DNA from: an uncultured Roseburia sp.
Lineage (GTDB): Bacteria; Bacillota; Clostridia; Lachnospirales; Lachnospiraceae
Reading direction: 5' to 3'
Assembly (NCBI GenBank): GCA_947088675.1
Contig: CAMUHN010000017.1
Location: 1 to 50,154 of the forward strand
Length of the DNA: 50,154 bases
Positions within the stretch are counted from its first letter, which is position 1. Every line of letters starts with the position of its first letter. The translations under genes were made by a program, and so were the position numbers. Positions 27,911 through 37,627 of the stretch are shown piece after piece. The notes below the pieces were generated by a model. The model was given only the letters and a program-made list of their open reading frames with translations. It made no database searches and was not told where the DNA came from.

Positions 27911-29146
27911 TTAAAATTCCTGTTTCTCTTCAATATGGTTATAAGTCTCCATATCCCGCGGCAGCAGCAGGCCGGTATAAAATCCGTCCACTCCTTTCGC
28001 TCTGCCTTTTGTCAGCTTATCGTATGTCTGTATCGTGTGCGTGTAGAGCAGCAGGCCGGCCCCATGCAGCGATGCGATCGCCGCCTCGTCGAATCTTGTA
28101 TCTTTCGCCGGCGCGGTAATCACTTTAATCTGATCTTTTCCGGCTGCAAACGAAATCACCTGGTCTGCAGGCGCGTCCGTTGCATAAACCGTATAGATCA
28201 TGCTCGGAAACTCATAGACAGACAAAAGAATCTCATACATTTGTTCATTATAAATCTGCGGGATAATCCGGTCTAACAACTCAGCGTCCCGTTTTTTCGC
28301 CTCCTCGACAATAATCTCAAACTGCTTTCTTGTCTCTTCCTCGGTAAGCTCAAACGATTTTGTGTCTGTCACAAGAAACAGATCGCGGTTTACCAGCATT
28401 TCATCCAGAATATCTTCCACAAACACAGCTGTATACCGTCCCTCCGTCTCCGGAGAAGAAAACGCGCCCAGATTTTTCCACTGTTCGGATAAAAGCGGCG
28501 TCCCGTCCTGATTCCCAAACTTTTCCCAGTCGTGCACAGCGGCAAGTTTCCCATCGCCTGTCAGCGTAAAATCCACCTCAAAAACTCTGTGGCCAAGATT
28601 ATAGTTCGTTAAAATCGCTTCAAGCGAATTTGTATAATGCGCATTAAATTTCTTCTCCCGCACACTTCCACCGGCATGCGCAATCAGCGACGGATAACGC
28701 GTCCACGCATGCGTTTCAAATTCGATCGGCCGTGACACCACTTTCCCGTCGACAAACTTCAGCGTACAGTTCAGCACAGACTCGAGGATATCCCTTCTGA
28801 CATAATAGTTTTCCTGCTCAATCCAATACCCGTTATGCAGTGAAAATTCATATAAATTTTTACGACACACCTTTTCAGCAAAGTCAAATATAACTTCTAT
28901 TCTTTTGCCGGAGATTTCTTTTTGGAATACGTACGGTGCGCTTTCCTGATATCCGTTCTTTTTCATTACCTCATTAACAGGGTAAAAGTCCTGTCCAATC
29001 ACTTCCTGTATCCGCATTTTCTTCTGTTCTTCCACATAATTTTCGAATTTTTGCCGCCCGATATGCACAGCTGTGCAAATTAAGGCTGCCATAAAAAATA
29101 AAAATAACAGTACTTTGATCCATAACCGCAATCGTTTTTCTTTCAT
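27911..29146 (-). CDS. Glycerophosphodiester phosphodiesterase-family membrane protein
   Basis: A 411-residue protein with an N-terminal membrane anchor (residues 7-27) and a large outside part. The second half has GDPD hallmarks: the opening His in IAHAGG, TNSLEAILTNYNLGHRVFEV with the metal Glu, Asp in FEVDFTLTGDG, and the second His in AAVHDWEKFG. The first 130 residues are not recognised. GDPD enzymes release alcohols from glycerophosphodiesters or from lipoteichoic acid; the exact role here is not clear. The start ATG 29144-29146 follows AAAGGTG. The upstream plus-strand M15 gene diverges. Confidence 0.82.
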   Translation of the reverse strand: MKEKRLRLWIKVLLFLFFMAALICTAVHIGRQKFENYVEEQKKMRIQEVIGQDFYPVNEVMKKNGYQESAPYVFQKEISGKRIEVIFDFAEKVCRKNLYEFSLHNGYWIEQENYYVRRDILESVLNCTLKFVDGKVVSRPIEFETHAWTRYPSLIAHAGGSVREKKFNAHYTNSLEAILTNYNLGHRVFEVDFTLTGDGKLAAVHDWEKFGNQDGTPLLSEQWKNLGAFSSPETEGRYTAVFVEDILDEMLVNRDLFLVTDTKSFELTEEETRKQFEIIVEEAKKRDAELLDRIIPQIYNEQMYEILLSVYEFPSMIYTVYATDAPADQVISFAAGKDQIKVITAPAKDTRFDEAAIASLHGAGLLLYTHTIQTYDKLTKGRAKGVDGFYTGLLLPRDMETYNHIEEKQEF

Positions 29147-29321
29147 CTCTGTCCGTGCACCTTTCTAAGTAATCCTGCGTTCCCGTTTTGGTCCATGTTT
29201 CATTCTACCACTCCTGTGCGAAAAAATCTAATAAAAAACAGACGGGAGGAAAAACACAAACAACTTGCCGATTTACAAAACACTTCATCTGTGTTATCCT
29301 TAGACAGAAAAGAGGAAAAAT

Positions 29322-30233
29322 ATGAACAGGAGCAGATTATTGACCATACTTATCATTCTGGCTGCCATCGCAGTAATTGCCGGCATCATCCTCCATTTTG
29401 CCCGGGCAAACCCCACACGCCAGACAGAGCGAAAAAATGCTGACTCACAGACGAAAGACACAGAAACCCCATCCATTGCGGCTTTCTGTGCCGACGTGTC
29501 CTCCCTTGCGCAATTTGCGAAGAAAGGGCAGGCATATCAGGCGCTGCAGACAACGCCGCGGGAAGCCGTCCCCAGACTGACAGGAGCCGCGCTGAACGGA
29601 ACTTCTCTGTTGGAAGAACGAACGACTTTAAGCCAGGGCTTCTATTACGAACCGCTGTCCGACCGGCTCCGCCGCTATATGACAGGCATTTCTTTTCCGT
29701 CAGGCGACGCTGGAAATCTGGCGGTCACGTTGGATGACCTGCGCTATCTTCATATTATGCATTACGATTTTAACGGAAATCAAACAGAAGGCGAACTGAT
29801 TTGCAACAAACTGATTGCAAAAGATCTGGCGGAAATTTTTTACGGCTTATTTGCACAGGCTTATCCGATTGAAAAAGTTCTGCTGATTGACAAATACAAT
29901 GGAAACGACACGGCTTCAATGGAAGATAACAACACGTCCTGCTTTAATTACCGTCCTGTTGAGGGTACGTCAAATCTGTCCAAACACGCACTCGGGCTTG
30001 CGATTGATATCAATCCGCTTTATAACCCCTATATTACTTATAACAGCGACGGGACGCGCAATGTTTCCCCCTCCGCTTCGCTTCCCTATGCAGAACGTTC
30101 CCATGCATTTTCCTACAAAATTGATGCGGAAGATCTCTGTTACCGCCTGTTCACCGAACACGGCTTTACCTGGGGCGGAAACTGGAACAGTGTCAAAGAT
30201 TACCAGCACTTTCAAAAAACAGACGTCTCCTGA
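29322..30233 (+). CDS. M15-family D-Ala-D-Ala carboxypeptidase-like protein
   Basis: A 303-residue protein with an N-terminal membrane segment or signal (MNRSRLL, then a hydrophobic run to about 28). The C-terminal half is an M15 (VanY/endolysin-like) zinc peptidase: SKHALGLAIDINP with the first His and Asp, and the last ligand in KDYQHFQK, with the conserved TWGGNW before it. Such enzymes trim or cleave stem peptides of peptidoglycan. The region from 30 to 130 is not recognised. The start has an AGAGGA site. It is followed after 32 bases by the lipoprotein gene on the same strand. Confidence 0.85.
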   Translation: MNRSRLLTILIILAAIAVIAGIILHFARANPTRQTERKNADSQTKDTETPSIAAFCADVSSLAQFAKKGQAYQALQTTPREAVPRLTGAALNGTSLLEERTTLSQGFYYEPLSDRLRRYMTGISFPSGDAGNLAVTLDDLRYLHIMHYDFNGNQTEGELICNKLIAKDLAEIFYGLFAQAYPIEKVLLIDKYNGNDTASMEDNNTSCFNYRPVEGTSNLSKHALGLAIDINPLYNPYITYNSDGTRNVSPSASLPYAERSHAFSYKIDAEDLCYRLFTEHGFTWGGNWNSVKDYQHFQKTDVS

Positions 30234-30265
30234 TATAAAAAAATGCTTTATTGAAAAGAGGATCT

Positions 30266-31576
30266 ATGAACCTTTTAATAAAAAACTCATTGAAATCATT
30301 ACGGCTTCGCTGGCGGCTGCGATTTTTGCCGGCTGCTCTCTTTCTATTTCTGCTGTCCGGATGCGGCGCAAAACCGCAGACACTGCCGAAAACCGAAAGC
30401 GCCGATGCACATACGCCCCCTGACACAACGGAGGCGTCGACCAATGTATCCGACGATACGGATAACTTTCTTCTGGATGAGACACAATCCTTTTTCATCG
30501 ACTTAAAACAGCTCGGTGAAATTCGATTCTGCAGCCTGATCCCAAAAGATCCGACCGGTTCAGGCAGAGACGCTTTCTTTCGCATTGAAAAGGACGGAAA
30601 CACCATTCAGACGCTGGACGACTCCCATACGGCTGCAACCATGTTTTTCTCCAGAATTGAAGCCGTCTCGTTTCCCGATTACAATAGCGACGGCTACGAC
30701 GATATTATCATTATAAACAGCTATGATATCCTGGGTGGTCCGGACAGCGGAACCGGCGCTTCTTTTGTAAAATATTATAAAGCGGCGGAAAACGGCGTCT
30801 TTTCCTATGATCAGACGCTGAGCGAAAGCGCATCCCAGGCTCTGACAGAGTTTACAATTTCGGCCGCAAGAGAATATGCAAAAAAATTTGCCTCATCTGC
30901 GCTGTCTGCTCCATTTGCTTCCGACGATTCTATTCTCCGCCGTCAAAAATACAGGGAGGCGCTGAATGAGCTGATGGAAAACCTGATCTTCCCAAACGGC
31001 ATGCCGGCGGACGATTCTTTTCTCGATGAAACCGATTTCTCCTATGGGGATTTTGCCGTCTGCGACATTGATTCTGACGGGGCCGAGGAGCTTTTGATCT
31101 CCTGGTCGGATGCCACGATGGCCGGAATGATTTTTTACATTTTTCAATATGACAAAGAAACCGACTCTTTCCGGGAAGAATTTGGCGCTTTTCCTGGTGT
31201 TACATTCTACGAAAACGGCTACATTACGGCTGACATCTCCCACAATCAGGGCATGGCAGGGGATTTTTGGCCTTACAGCATTTTTCAGTATGACAAAGAC
31301 TCCGATTCCTACCTCGCAGTCGCATTTATCGACGCATGGGACAAAAACCTGTTTCCGACAGACTACGACGGTGCCGTATTTCCGGACGAAGCAGATACCA
31401 GCAATTCCGGTTTTGTCTACTATATTTACCGAAACAGCGCTGCATGGGACGGGGCACAGCCTGCCCCGTCTGACGTAACGGAATACAACCGTCTTTTAGA
31501 GGAAACCTACGGGGATTGTGACACAATTCGGATTGATTATCTGGAGATCACAAAAGAAAATATAAATCAAATTTAA
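30266..31576 (+). CDS. Lipoprotein with acidic calcium-loop-like repeats, function unknown
   Basis: A 436-residue lipoprotein. I use ATG 30266, behind AGAGGA; the TTG 15 bases earlier is within that site. A basic N-terminus, a hydrophobic stretch and lipobox LSGC are seen. Two places resemble the metal-binding loops of VCBS/FG-GAP-type repeats, PDYNSDGYDDIIII and CDIDSDGAEELLIS, each DxN/DxDG followed by a hydrophobic strand. There are further strands such as FYIFQYDKETDSF. No enzyme motif is seen, and the function is unknown. It lies in a row with the M15 peptidase and an NSS symporter (24 bases away), which may just be co-transcribed. Confidence 0.72.
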   Translation: MNLLIKNSLKSLRLRWRLRFLPAALFLFLLSGCGAKPQTLPKTESADAHTPPDTTEASTNVSDDTDNFLLDETQSFFIDLKQLGEIRFCSLIPKDPTGSGRDAFFRIEKDGNTIQTLDDSHTAATMFFSRIEAVSFPDYNSDGYDDIIIINSYDILGGPDSGTGASFVKYYKAAENGVFSYDQTLSESASQALTEFTISAAREYAKKFASSALSAPFASDDSILRRQKYREALNELMENLIFPNGMPADDSFLDETDFSYGDFAVCDIDSDGAEELLISWSDATMAGMIFYIFQYDKETDSFREEFGAFPGVTFYENGYITADISHNQGMAGDFWPYSIFQYDKDSDSYLAVAFIDAWDKNLFPTDYDGAVFPDEADTSNSGFVYYIYRNSAAWDGAQPAPSDVTEYNRLLEETYGDCDTIRIDYLEITKENINQI

Positions 31577-31600
31577 CAACAAACGCAAAGGGAGGAAAAA

Positions 31601-32962
31601 ATGGAACGAGAACGTTTGGGATCACGTATGGGATTTATCCTGCTGTCGGCGGGATGTGCGATCGGCATCGGAAATGTATGGCGCTTTCCCTATGTCGCAG
31701 GTTTATACGGAGGGGGCGTATTTGTACTGTTCTATCTGTTTTTTCTTGTAGCTATGGGGGTGCCTGTTATGACAATGGAATTTGCCGTCGGGCGCGCCAG
31801 CAGAAAAAGCATTGTCAAAAGCTTTCAGGAACTTGAAAAACCGGGTCAGAAATGGCATTTCAACGGCTATCTTGGCATGGCCGGCAATTATCTTTTGATG
31901 ATGTTCTACACGACAGTAACAGGCTGGATGCTGTACTATTTCTACCTGATGCTAACCGGCAAATTCAAAGGAAAAGATACGGAAGCAGTCGGAAATATGT
32001 TTGGGGAAATGCTGGGCAATCCGACTGTATTGACAGTTACCATGCTGATTATTGTGGCTGCCGGCATTCTGATCTGCTCCATTGGTCTGCAAAAGGGCGT
32101 GGAAAAAATTACAAAAATTATGATGAGCCTGCTACTTGTCATTATTCTGGTACTTGCCATACACAGCTGTACGCTAAAAGGCGGCCTTGAGGGTCTGAAA
32201 TTTTATCTGCTTCCCGATTTTTCCCGCACGAAAGAAGTCGGTATCTGGGAGACGGTGACTGCCGCAATGAATCAGGCGTTTTTCACATTAAGCCTTGGCA
32301 TCGGCGCCATGGGTATTTTCGGAAGTTATATTGACAAAAAGCGAAGCCTTCTGGGGGAATCGGTGAACATTGCAATATTAGATACAATTGTAGCGCTTGT
32401 CTCCGGACTGATTATTTTTCCGACCTGTTTTGCATTTGGCATCAGTCCTGATCAGGGCCCGAAATTAATTTTTGTCACACTGCCCAATATTTTTAACGGA
32501 ATGACCGGCGGACGCATCTGGGGTACTCTGTTTTTTATCTTTATGACGTTTGCGGCATTTTCGACAATTATTGCCGTGTTTGAGAATATTATCTCCTGCG
32601 GTATGGATCTGTTCCACTGGAGCAGAAAAAAGTCATGTCTGATCAACCTGTTTGTCATTGCCGTGTTATCGCTGCCATGCGTATTCGGGTATAATCTGTG
32701 GTCTGCATTTGAACCGTTTGGATCTGGCAGCGCAGTTCTGGATCTGGAGGATTTCCTCGTAAGCAATCTCATCCTGCCGATTGGTTCTCTGTGCTATCTT
32801 TTATTCTGCGTGACACGGTTTGGCTGGGGATTTCAGAATTACCAAAAAGAGGCTAATACCGGAGATGGATTAAAAATACCAGGCTGGATACGGATCTATG
32901 TCACATATATTCTGCCAGTACTGATTTTATTTTTGATTATACAGGGGCTGGTTTCGAGATAA
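31601..32962 (+). CDS. Neurotransmitter:sodium symporter family transporter
   Basis: A 453-residue integral membrane protein of the NSS (LeuT-fold) family, which brings in amino acids or other small amines with sodium. The first helix carries the conserved NVWRFPYVAGLYGGGVF and the unwound G motif; EFAVGRASRKS follows. About 11 hydrophobic segments can be counted, one short of the 12 typical in many members. There is a good GGGAGG site before ATG 31601. A strong terminator follows directly. The substrate is not predictable from this reading. Confidence 0.9.
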   Translation: MERERLGSRMGFILLSAGCAIGIGNVWRFPYVAGLYGGGVFVLFYLFFLVAMGVPVMTMEFAVGRASRKSIVKSFQELEKPGQKWHFNGYLGMAGNYLLMMFYTTVTGWMLYYFYLMLTGKFKGKDTEAVGNMFGEMLGNPTVLTVTMLIIVAAGILICSIGLQKGVEKITKIMMSLLLVIILVLAIHSCTLKGGLEGLKFYLLPDFSRTKEVGIWETVTAAMNQAFFTLSLGIGAMGIFGSYIDKKRSLLGESVNIAILDTIVALVSGLIIFPTCFAFGISPDQGPKLIFVTLPNIFNGMTGGRIWGTLFFIFMTFAAFSTIIAVFENIISCGMDLFHWSRKKSCLINLFVIAVLSLPCVFGYNLWSAFEPFGSGSAVLDLEDFLVSNLILPIGSLCYLLFCVTRFGWGFQNYQKEANTGDGLKIPGWIRIYVTYILPVLILFLIIQGLVSR

Positions 32963-32966
32963 TATG

Positions 32967-33010
32967 AACAGGCCGGGAAGTCCGCTGTCTATGCGGCTTC
33001 CCGGCCTGTT
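32967..33010. terminator. Bidirectional terminator between NSS symporter and hsp20
   Basis: AACAGGCCGGGAAG pairs perfectly with CTTCCCGGCCTGTT around a loop. It lies 4 bases after the symporter stop and 30 after the convergent hsp20 stop. The T-run is weak on both sides. Confidence 0.8.
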
Positions 33011-33040
33011 CGTTAAATTTTAACCGACAGGGCGGTCCTC

Positions 33041-33484
33041 CTATCCTTCAATTCGGATAAACCTGCTCTCCTCCACTTTCGGCTGCGCCTCTTTCTTTGG
33101 AACAGACAGCTTTAAGATTCCGTCTTCAAAACGTGCTTTGATATCCTCTTCCGTCACCTGTTCTCCTACATAAAAACTTCTGCTGCAGGTTCCGTAATAA
33201 CGCTCACGCCGGATATATCTGCCTTCCTCATCTTTCTTATCGTTCTCCTGCTTTGTCTCGGCGCTGATCGTAAGATAACCTTCTTTTAACTCGGCTTTGA
33301 CGTTTTCCTTTTTATATCCGGGAAGGTCGATGTCAATCTCATATCCGCTCCCGCTCTCCCTGATATCTGTCCGCATCACATTATTCACCGGCGTGCTGTA
33401 TCTTGCAGTGTTCGTCATTGGGCGCGCGATATCACCAAAAAAATCATCAAGTAAATTTTCTCCAAAAATACTGGGCAGTAACAT
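33041..33484 (-). CDS. Hsp20/alpha-crystallin small heat-shock protein
   Basis: A 147-residue ATP-independent holdase chaperone that keeps unfolding proteins soluble. The alpha-crystallin domain fills residues 40-140, with DIDLPGYKKENVKAELKEG, TISAETKQ and the C-terminal GILKLSVPKKE strand. A short N-terminal MLLPSIFGENLLDDFF arm precedes it. The C-terminal I-x-I/V tail is not obvious (ESRFIRIEG). An excellent AAAGGAGG site precedes ATG 33482-33484. It is controlled by a CIRCE operator that overlaps its promoter (next entries), implying HrcA regulation. Confidence 0.95.
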   Translation of the reverse strand: MLLPSIFGENLLDDFFGDIARPMTNTARYSTPVNNVMRTDIRESGSGYEIDIDLPGYKKENVKAELKEGYLTISAETKQENDKKDEEGRYIRRERYYGTCSRSFYVGEQVTEEDIKARFEDGILKLSVPKKEAQPKVEESRFIRIEG

Positions 33485-33586
33485 AAGTCATTCCTCCTTT
33501 AAACGATACATTCTGTGGGATATGCCACATAGTCATTGTTTCCGAAAACAAACGATTGATACGTTTTGTTTTCCTGTTCTGATTCT

Positions 33587-33615
33587 GTTATACCACTATT
33601 ATTAGCACTCGTCAA
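33587..33615 (-). promoter_or_regulatory. Sigma-A promoter of hsp20
   Basis: On the minus strand TTGACG (33610-33615), 17 bases, TATAAC (33587-33592), about 100 bases before the hsp20 start. The -35 box lies inside the CIRCE operator. Confidence 0.85.
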
Positions 33616-33628
33616 TAGCGAGTGCTAA
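33602..33628. promoter_or_regulatory. CIRCE operator (HrcA binding site)
   Basis: TTAGCACTC (33602-33610), a nine-base spacer and GAGTGCTAA (33620-33628) form the perfect canonical CIRCE inverted repeat. HrcA bound here would cover the hsp20 -35 box. No hrcA, dnaK or groE gene is in the window. Confidence 0.97.
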
Positions 33629-33685
33629 TAATTTATACTTTCTTTAGAAATACGCTCCGCCCAGTCTCTTTGCCTTACTCTCCCG

Positions 33686-35506
33686 TTACGCATAGTACTG
33701 CGCCTGCGCATTCCAAAGATCCCGGTAAAGCCCTTCTTCTTTCTCCAGCTTCTCATGATTTCCGTTTTGTACCACATTGCCATGGTCAAAGACAAGAATA
33801 TTTTCACAAAACCGACAGGAAGCAAGCCGGTGGGAAATATAAATCGCTGTCTTTTTTCCCACCATTCGGTCAAATCCCTCGTACACCTCACACTCTGAAA
33901 GCGGGTCCAGCGCCGCCGTCGGCTCGTCCATCAGGATAAACGGCGCGTCCTTATAGATTGCCCGCGCAATGGCCATTTTCTGCTTTTCACCGCCGGAAAA
34001 GCTGACGCCGCCCTCCTCAAACTCTTTTCCCACGCATGTGGCAAGACCGTCGGGAAGACGCTTTATGCGTTCCTTAAGTCCGGCGCGTACCAGCGCATCG
34101 TTTGCTCTGCCGGAATCGACTCCGGCGCTGGCTGCGATATTTTCGCCGAGCGGAAACGAAAATATTCGAAAATCCTGAAATACGACGGAAAACAGTCTGC
34201 TGTATTCCTCCTCATCGTACTCGCGAATATCCGTTCCGTTCACTCTGATGCACCCCTCTGTTACATCATAAAGCCGACACAAAAGCTTGATAAACGTCGT
34301 CTTTCCGGAACCGTTTTTTCCGACGATCGCCATCTTCTCCCCAACCTCGAATTTTAAATTTAAATCACGAATCACATACCGCTCTGTTCCCGGATACCGG
34401 AAAGAAACATGGTCAAACTCCACTGTGAAGTGTCCGTCTTCCCTTTTTTCCACTGCTTTTTTACCCTCTTTGTGTTTCTTTTCCAGTTGCATATACTCTG
34501 CATAATCCGCCGCATATTTCGCATACGATTTCAGATCGCTGGAGAGTTCGGTAAACTGATTTACCGCAGTCGTAAATTTCAATATACTCGCCGCATAAGC
34601 GACAACGCTGCCGATACTGATTAATCCGACATACGCCTGCAGACCTGCAAAAAGATAAACCAGCAGGCCTGTGACCGCAGAGAGCGCCTGTCCCACAACG
34701 CCATGCCGGATCTGGTCACGCGTCACCTCGTCCTGCACCTGTTTCTCCCCGTTTGCAATTACTTCCGCTTCTTTCTCATAGATCGGCTGTTCCCTGTAAA
34801 TACGCAGGTCTTTCTGCTTCTCATAGCCGGTAAAGATATCCATATAGAATTTTCTTCTGTTTTCAAACGGGGAAAACTTATCCCATGTCGCACGGATTCT
34901 TTCATTATAAAATACGCCCGTCTTATAATTGATCCAGATAATCACCCCAAGTATGACAAAAAACAGGACTGACAGATACCAGGACCCGATCACACCCCCC
35001 GACTGATTGGAGTGCAAAAACATCGGCAGCACGATAATCACTGCAAAAAGCATGGAAAATCCGGCTACCAGCCAGTCACGCATCGTACTGTAGATCGCCC
35101 CGAGAAGGCTGAAATCTCCGCAGCACTTTTCCACACGCTGGCGCATGTCATGTACGCGCATACTCTCCAGATACCCGTAATCCATACTCATCCCTTTCTC
35201 ATTCAGATACTGGTTTTGTATCTCCATCATATATTCAAATTTTGTATTGGTATATTCGGTCAATATGGAATCAATTACTGCAATCACAAACGCTGCGCCA
35301 ACGCCCAAAAGCGCATAGAGCACCAGCGTCTTTGCCGGTTTGCCGGCGTATACGCCATCCAGAAGATAACCTGTCATAATCACCGCAATATATGGTTTTA
35401 TTGCCTCCACAATTCCCCAGAACAGAGTCGATACCAATACTGCTTTGTACCGTTTGGAAAAGTCCCTTAACACATACCATATATATTTCCAGTCCCGCCT
35501 ATTCAC
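33686..35506 (-). CDS. ABC exporter subunit B (fused permease/ATPase)
   Basis: A 606-residue half-transporter. The start is GTG 35504-35506, whose GTGA overlaps the stop of the upstream gene and which has a GGAGG-rich site; the longer reading to 35638 runs inside that gene. Residues 1-330 are a six-helix exporter membrane domain. The ATPase half shows Walker A VGKNGSGKTTF, Q-loop VVFQDFRIF, signature SFSGGEKQKMAIA and Walker B FILMDEPTAALDP, all intact, with the H-loop in YISHRLASCRFC. It should form a heterodimer with the product of the gene it overlaps. The substrate is unknown. Confidence 0.92.
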   Translation of the reverse strand: MNRRDWKYIWYVLRDFSKRYKAVLVSTLFWGIVEAIKPYIAVIMTGYLLDGVYAGKPAKTLVLYALLGVGAAFVIAVIDSILTEYTNTKFEYMMEIQNQYLNEKGMSMDYGYLESMRVHDMRQRVEKCCGDFSLLGAIYSTMRDWLVAGFSMLFAVIIVLPMFLHSNQSGGVIGSWYLSVLFFVILGVIIWINYKTGVFYNERIRATWDKFSPFENRRKFYMDIFTGYEKQKDLRIYREQPIYEKEAEVIANGEKQVQDEVTRDQIRHGVVGQALSAVTGLLVYLFAGLQAYVGLISIGSVVAYAASILKFTTAVNQFTELSSDLKSYAKYAADYAEYMQLEKKHKEGKKAVEKREDGHFTVEFDHVSFRYPGTERYVIRDLNLKFEVGEKMAIVGKNGSGKTTFIKLLCRLYDVTEGCIRVNGTDIREYDEEEYSRLFSVVFQDFRIFSFPLGENIAASAGVDSGRANDALVRAGLKERIKRLPDGLATCVGKEFEEGGVSFSGGEKQKMAIARAIYKDAPFILMDEPTAALDPLSECEVYEGFDRMVGKKTAIYISHRLASCRFCENILVFDHGNVVQNGNHEKLEKEEGLYRDLWNAQAQYYA

Positions 35507-37409
35507 TGAAAACGCCTCCCTCCTCCAAATGTTCAAACACATCGTCCATTGCTTCGCTGCGCGCTTTCTTTTTATCCTGTTCCCTGTAATACTGGCTCTG
35601 AATCTCAAACAGATACGCGTAGCGCGTCTCACCGGCAATCAGGCTCTCATGCGTCCCCTCCTCTATGATTTTCCCATGTTCCAGCAGCAGTATCCTGTCG
35701 CAGAAACGCGTACTGGACAGACGGTGCGAAATATAAAGTGATGTTCTGCCCTCCATCGCTTCTCCATAACGCATATACAGTTCATTTTCGGCAATCGGGT
35801 CAAGCGCTGCCGTTGGTTCGTCCAGGATTACAAACGGCGCCTGCTTATACAATGCTCTGGCAAAAAGCATCTTCTGTTTCTCCCCGCCCGAAAAGTCTGC
35901 GGATTCTTCATTTAATTCGCGGATCAAAAGCGATTCGCCTTTCTTTGGAAGACTGTTATAAACCTCCGAAAAACCGGACAGTTCCAGCGCCCGATTCAGC
36001 CTCGGCCGATCAATCTGCTCTTTCTGCTCTCCGGTGATATTTTCGTCCAGTGTAATCGGCAGCAGTGTATCATCCTGAAATAATATTGTGATCAGGCTAT
36101 AATATTCTTCCCTGTCAAACCGGCTGATCGGAATATCATTTAACAGGATTTCCCCCTCCGTCGGCTGATAAAATCCGCAGATCAGCTTAACCAGCGTTGT
36201 CTTACCCGCCCCGTTTAAACCGACCAGCGCAAGCTTCTCTCCCGGGCGTATGGTAAGATTGATATCGGAGAGTGTAGGCTTCTCACTGTTTGGATAAGTG
36301 AACGAAACACGACGCAGTTCCAGCTTTACCGGCGACTTTCTGATTTCCGCCAGCTTTTGTTCTCCCATCCCTTCTCCGCGGTTCCATCTGTCCTCTGTCT
36401 CTAAAAATTCCCGCATATAGCTGATAGAGGTGCTCATATTGTTAAACCGCATGATCTTGCGCAGCATATCCTCAAAATAGAGTGAAAAGCCGCTGACAAG
36501 TCCGATAAAAAATACAAATTCGGATGCGCTCATTTTTCCGGCGGCCAAAAACCAGACCAGAAGACCAAACGCCAGCCCGTCCCGAAACACTTCCAATACG
36601 GCACTGGAAATGCCCCGAAACAGATACCAGTTATGTATCACTGCAAAGATCCGGTCGATCTCCTGCAGCGATTCGTCATATTTCTTTAAAAACCAGTCCA
36701 TCATACGGTAAATACGGATATCCTTGCCCGCTGCAGCTTCTGTCGCCTGCGCCGTGATATAGGACTCTTTCCTCGAATACTCCTGAATTTTGCCAAAATA
36801 CTGCGCATGTTTTTTTCGCACGACAGAAAGCAAAAACAGGCTTGCGCCAAGCGTTGCCATCACGGTCAGCATCAACAGGATGCTCTCTCTTGCAATCAAA
36901 AAACCGTAAAACAAAACGCCGCACAGCCCGGCGGCAAACCATGGAAATGCCATGACAGCCTCCGATACGCCTCTGCCGTAGCGCGCGACAGACCAGGCAT
37001 TGCTCTCTACCTGCCGGTACCCCTCGTCTTCCAGCAGCTCATAATCGACATCCATAATTTTATGAAAATATTTTTTCATATAATAAAGCGACAGCTGCCT
37101 GCCCTGAAATCTGCAGTATTTGTCCATTCCGCCCGAAACCGTATTGCAGATCCACATTACAAACGCGAGCAGCGCAAGCTCAAGCAGAATCTGACCGACG
37201 GGCGCGTGCGTTTCAAGTCCTAAGACAAGCCTGGCCGGCAGCAGCGTGCCCAAAAAGGACGCCGCCACATTCGGGACGAAAAAAAACACCTGAGAATAGA
37301 ACAGCTTTTTGTCCCATTCCCTGGCTGCTTTCATATTGTAGATAAAGTTGCTGACAAGCCCATACTTTCTTCTGTTCCTGTCGGCATATACTCCTGACAG
37401 ATATAACAT
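35499..37409 (-). CDS. ABC exporter subunit A (fused permease/ATPase)
   Basis: A 636-residue half-transporter that overlaps its partner by 8 bases. The start at ATG 37407-37409 is chosen for its AAAGGAGG site; the longer reading has none. It has a six-helix membrane domain to about 340, then the ATPase domain with Walker A VGLNGAGKTTLVKL, signature DFSGGEKQKMLFA, Walker B FVILDEPTAALDP and H-loop SLYISHRLSS. Both halves look competent, unlike heterodimers with one degenerate site. Drug, peptide or lipid export are all possible, and no peptide precursor or regulator gene lies alongside. A promoter precedes it at 37533. Confidence 0.92.
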   Translation of the reverse strand: MLYLSGVYADRNRRKYGLVSNFIYNMKAAREWDKKLFYSQVFFFVPNVAASFLGTLLPARLVLGLETHAPVGQILLELALLAFVMWICNTVSGGMDKYCRFQGRQLSLYYMKKYFHKIMDVDYELLEDEGYRQVESNAWSVARYGRGVSEAVMAFPWFAAGLCGVLFYGFLIARESILLMLTVMATLGASLFLLSVVRKKHAQYFGKIQEYSRKESYITAQATEAAAGKDIRIYRMMDWFLKKYDESLQEIDRIFAVIHNWYLFRGISSAVLEVFRDGLAFGLLVWFLAAGKMSASEFVFFIGLVSGFSLYFEDMLRKIMRFNNMSTSISYMREFLETEDRWNRGEGMGEQKLAEIRKSPVKLELRRVSFTYPNSEKPTLSDINLTIRPGEKLALVGLNGAGKTTLVKLICGFYQPTEGEILLNDIPISRFDREEYYSLITILFQDDTLLPITLDENITGEQKEQIDRPRLNRALELSGFSEVYNSLPKKGESLLIRELNEESADFSGGEKQKMLFARALYKQAPFVILDEPTAALDPIAENELYMRYGEAMEGRTSLYISHRLSSTRFCDRILLLEHGKIIEEGTHESLIAGETRYAYLFEIQSQYYREQDKKKARSEAMDDVFEHLEEGGVFSE

Positions 37410-37532
37410 TTTCACTCTCCTCCTTTGATTTTTTATGTAAATGCAGCGCTGGCAGCTTTTCCCATCACCTCCATTTGCCCGCTTCACTTTAACATTTCTT
37501 TCGGTTTACGTGTTGCTCCCGCCTGTTTTTTT

Positions 37533-37561
37533 ATTATAAAGAAAATAACAACCTGAATCAA
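37533..37561 (-). promoter_or_regulatory. Promoter of the ABC exporter operon
   Basis: On the minus strand TTGATT (37556-37561), 17 bases, TATAAT (37533-37538), 124 bases before the first start. The motif ATTATAAAGAAA recurs at 37533 and 37573 as a direct repeat of unknown meaning. Confidence 0.7.
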
Positions 37562-37627
37562 GTACAGGACCCATTATAAAGAAATTTTATTCAGAAAGCA
37601 ATGGAACACAAATGAAGAGTATTTTAC

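Noticed and set aside
33686-37409. Lantibiotic or bacteriocin export operon
   Set aside because: The two ABC half-transporters lack a C39 peptidase domain and there is no precursor peptide or modification gene alongside.
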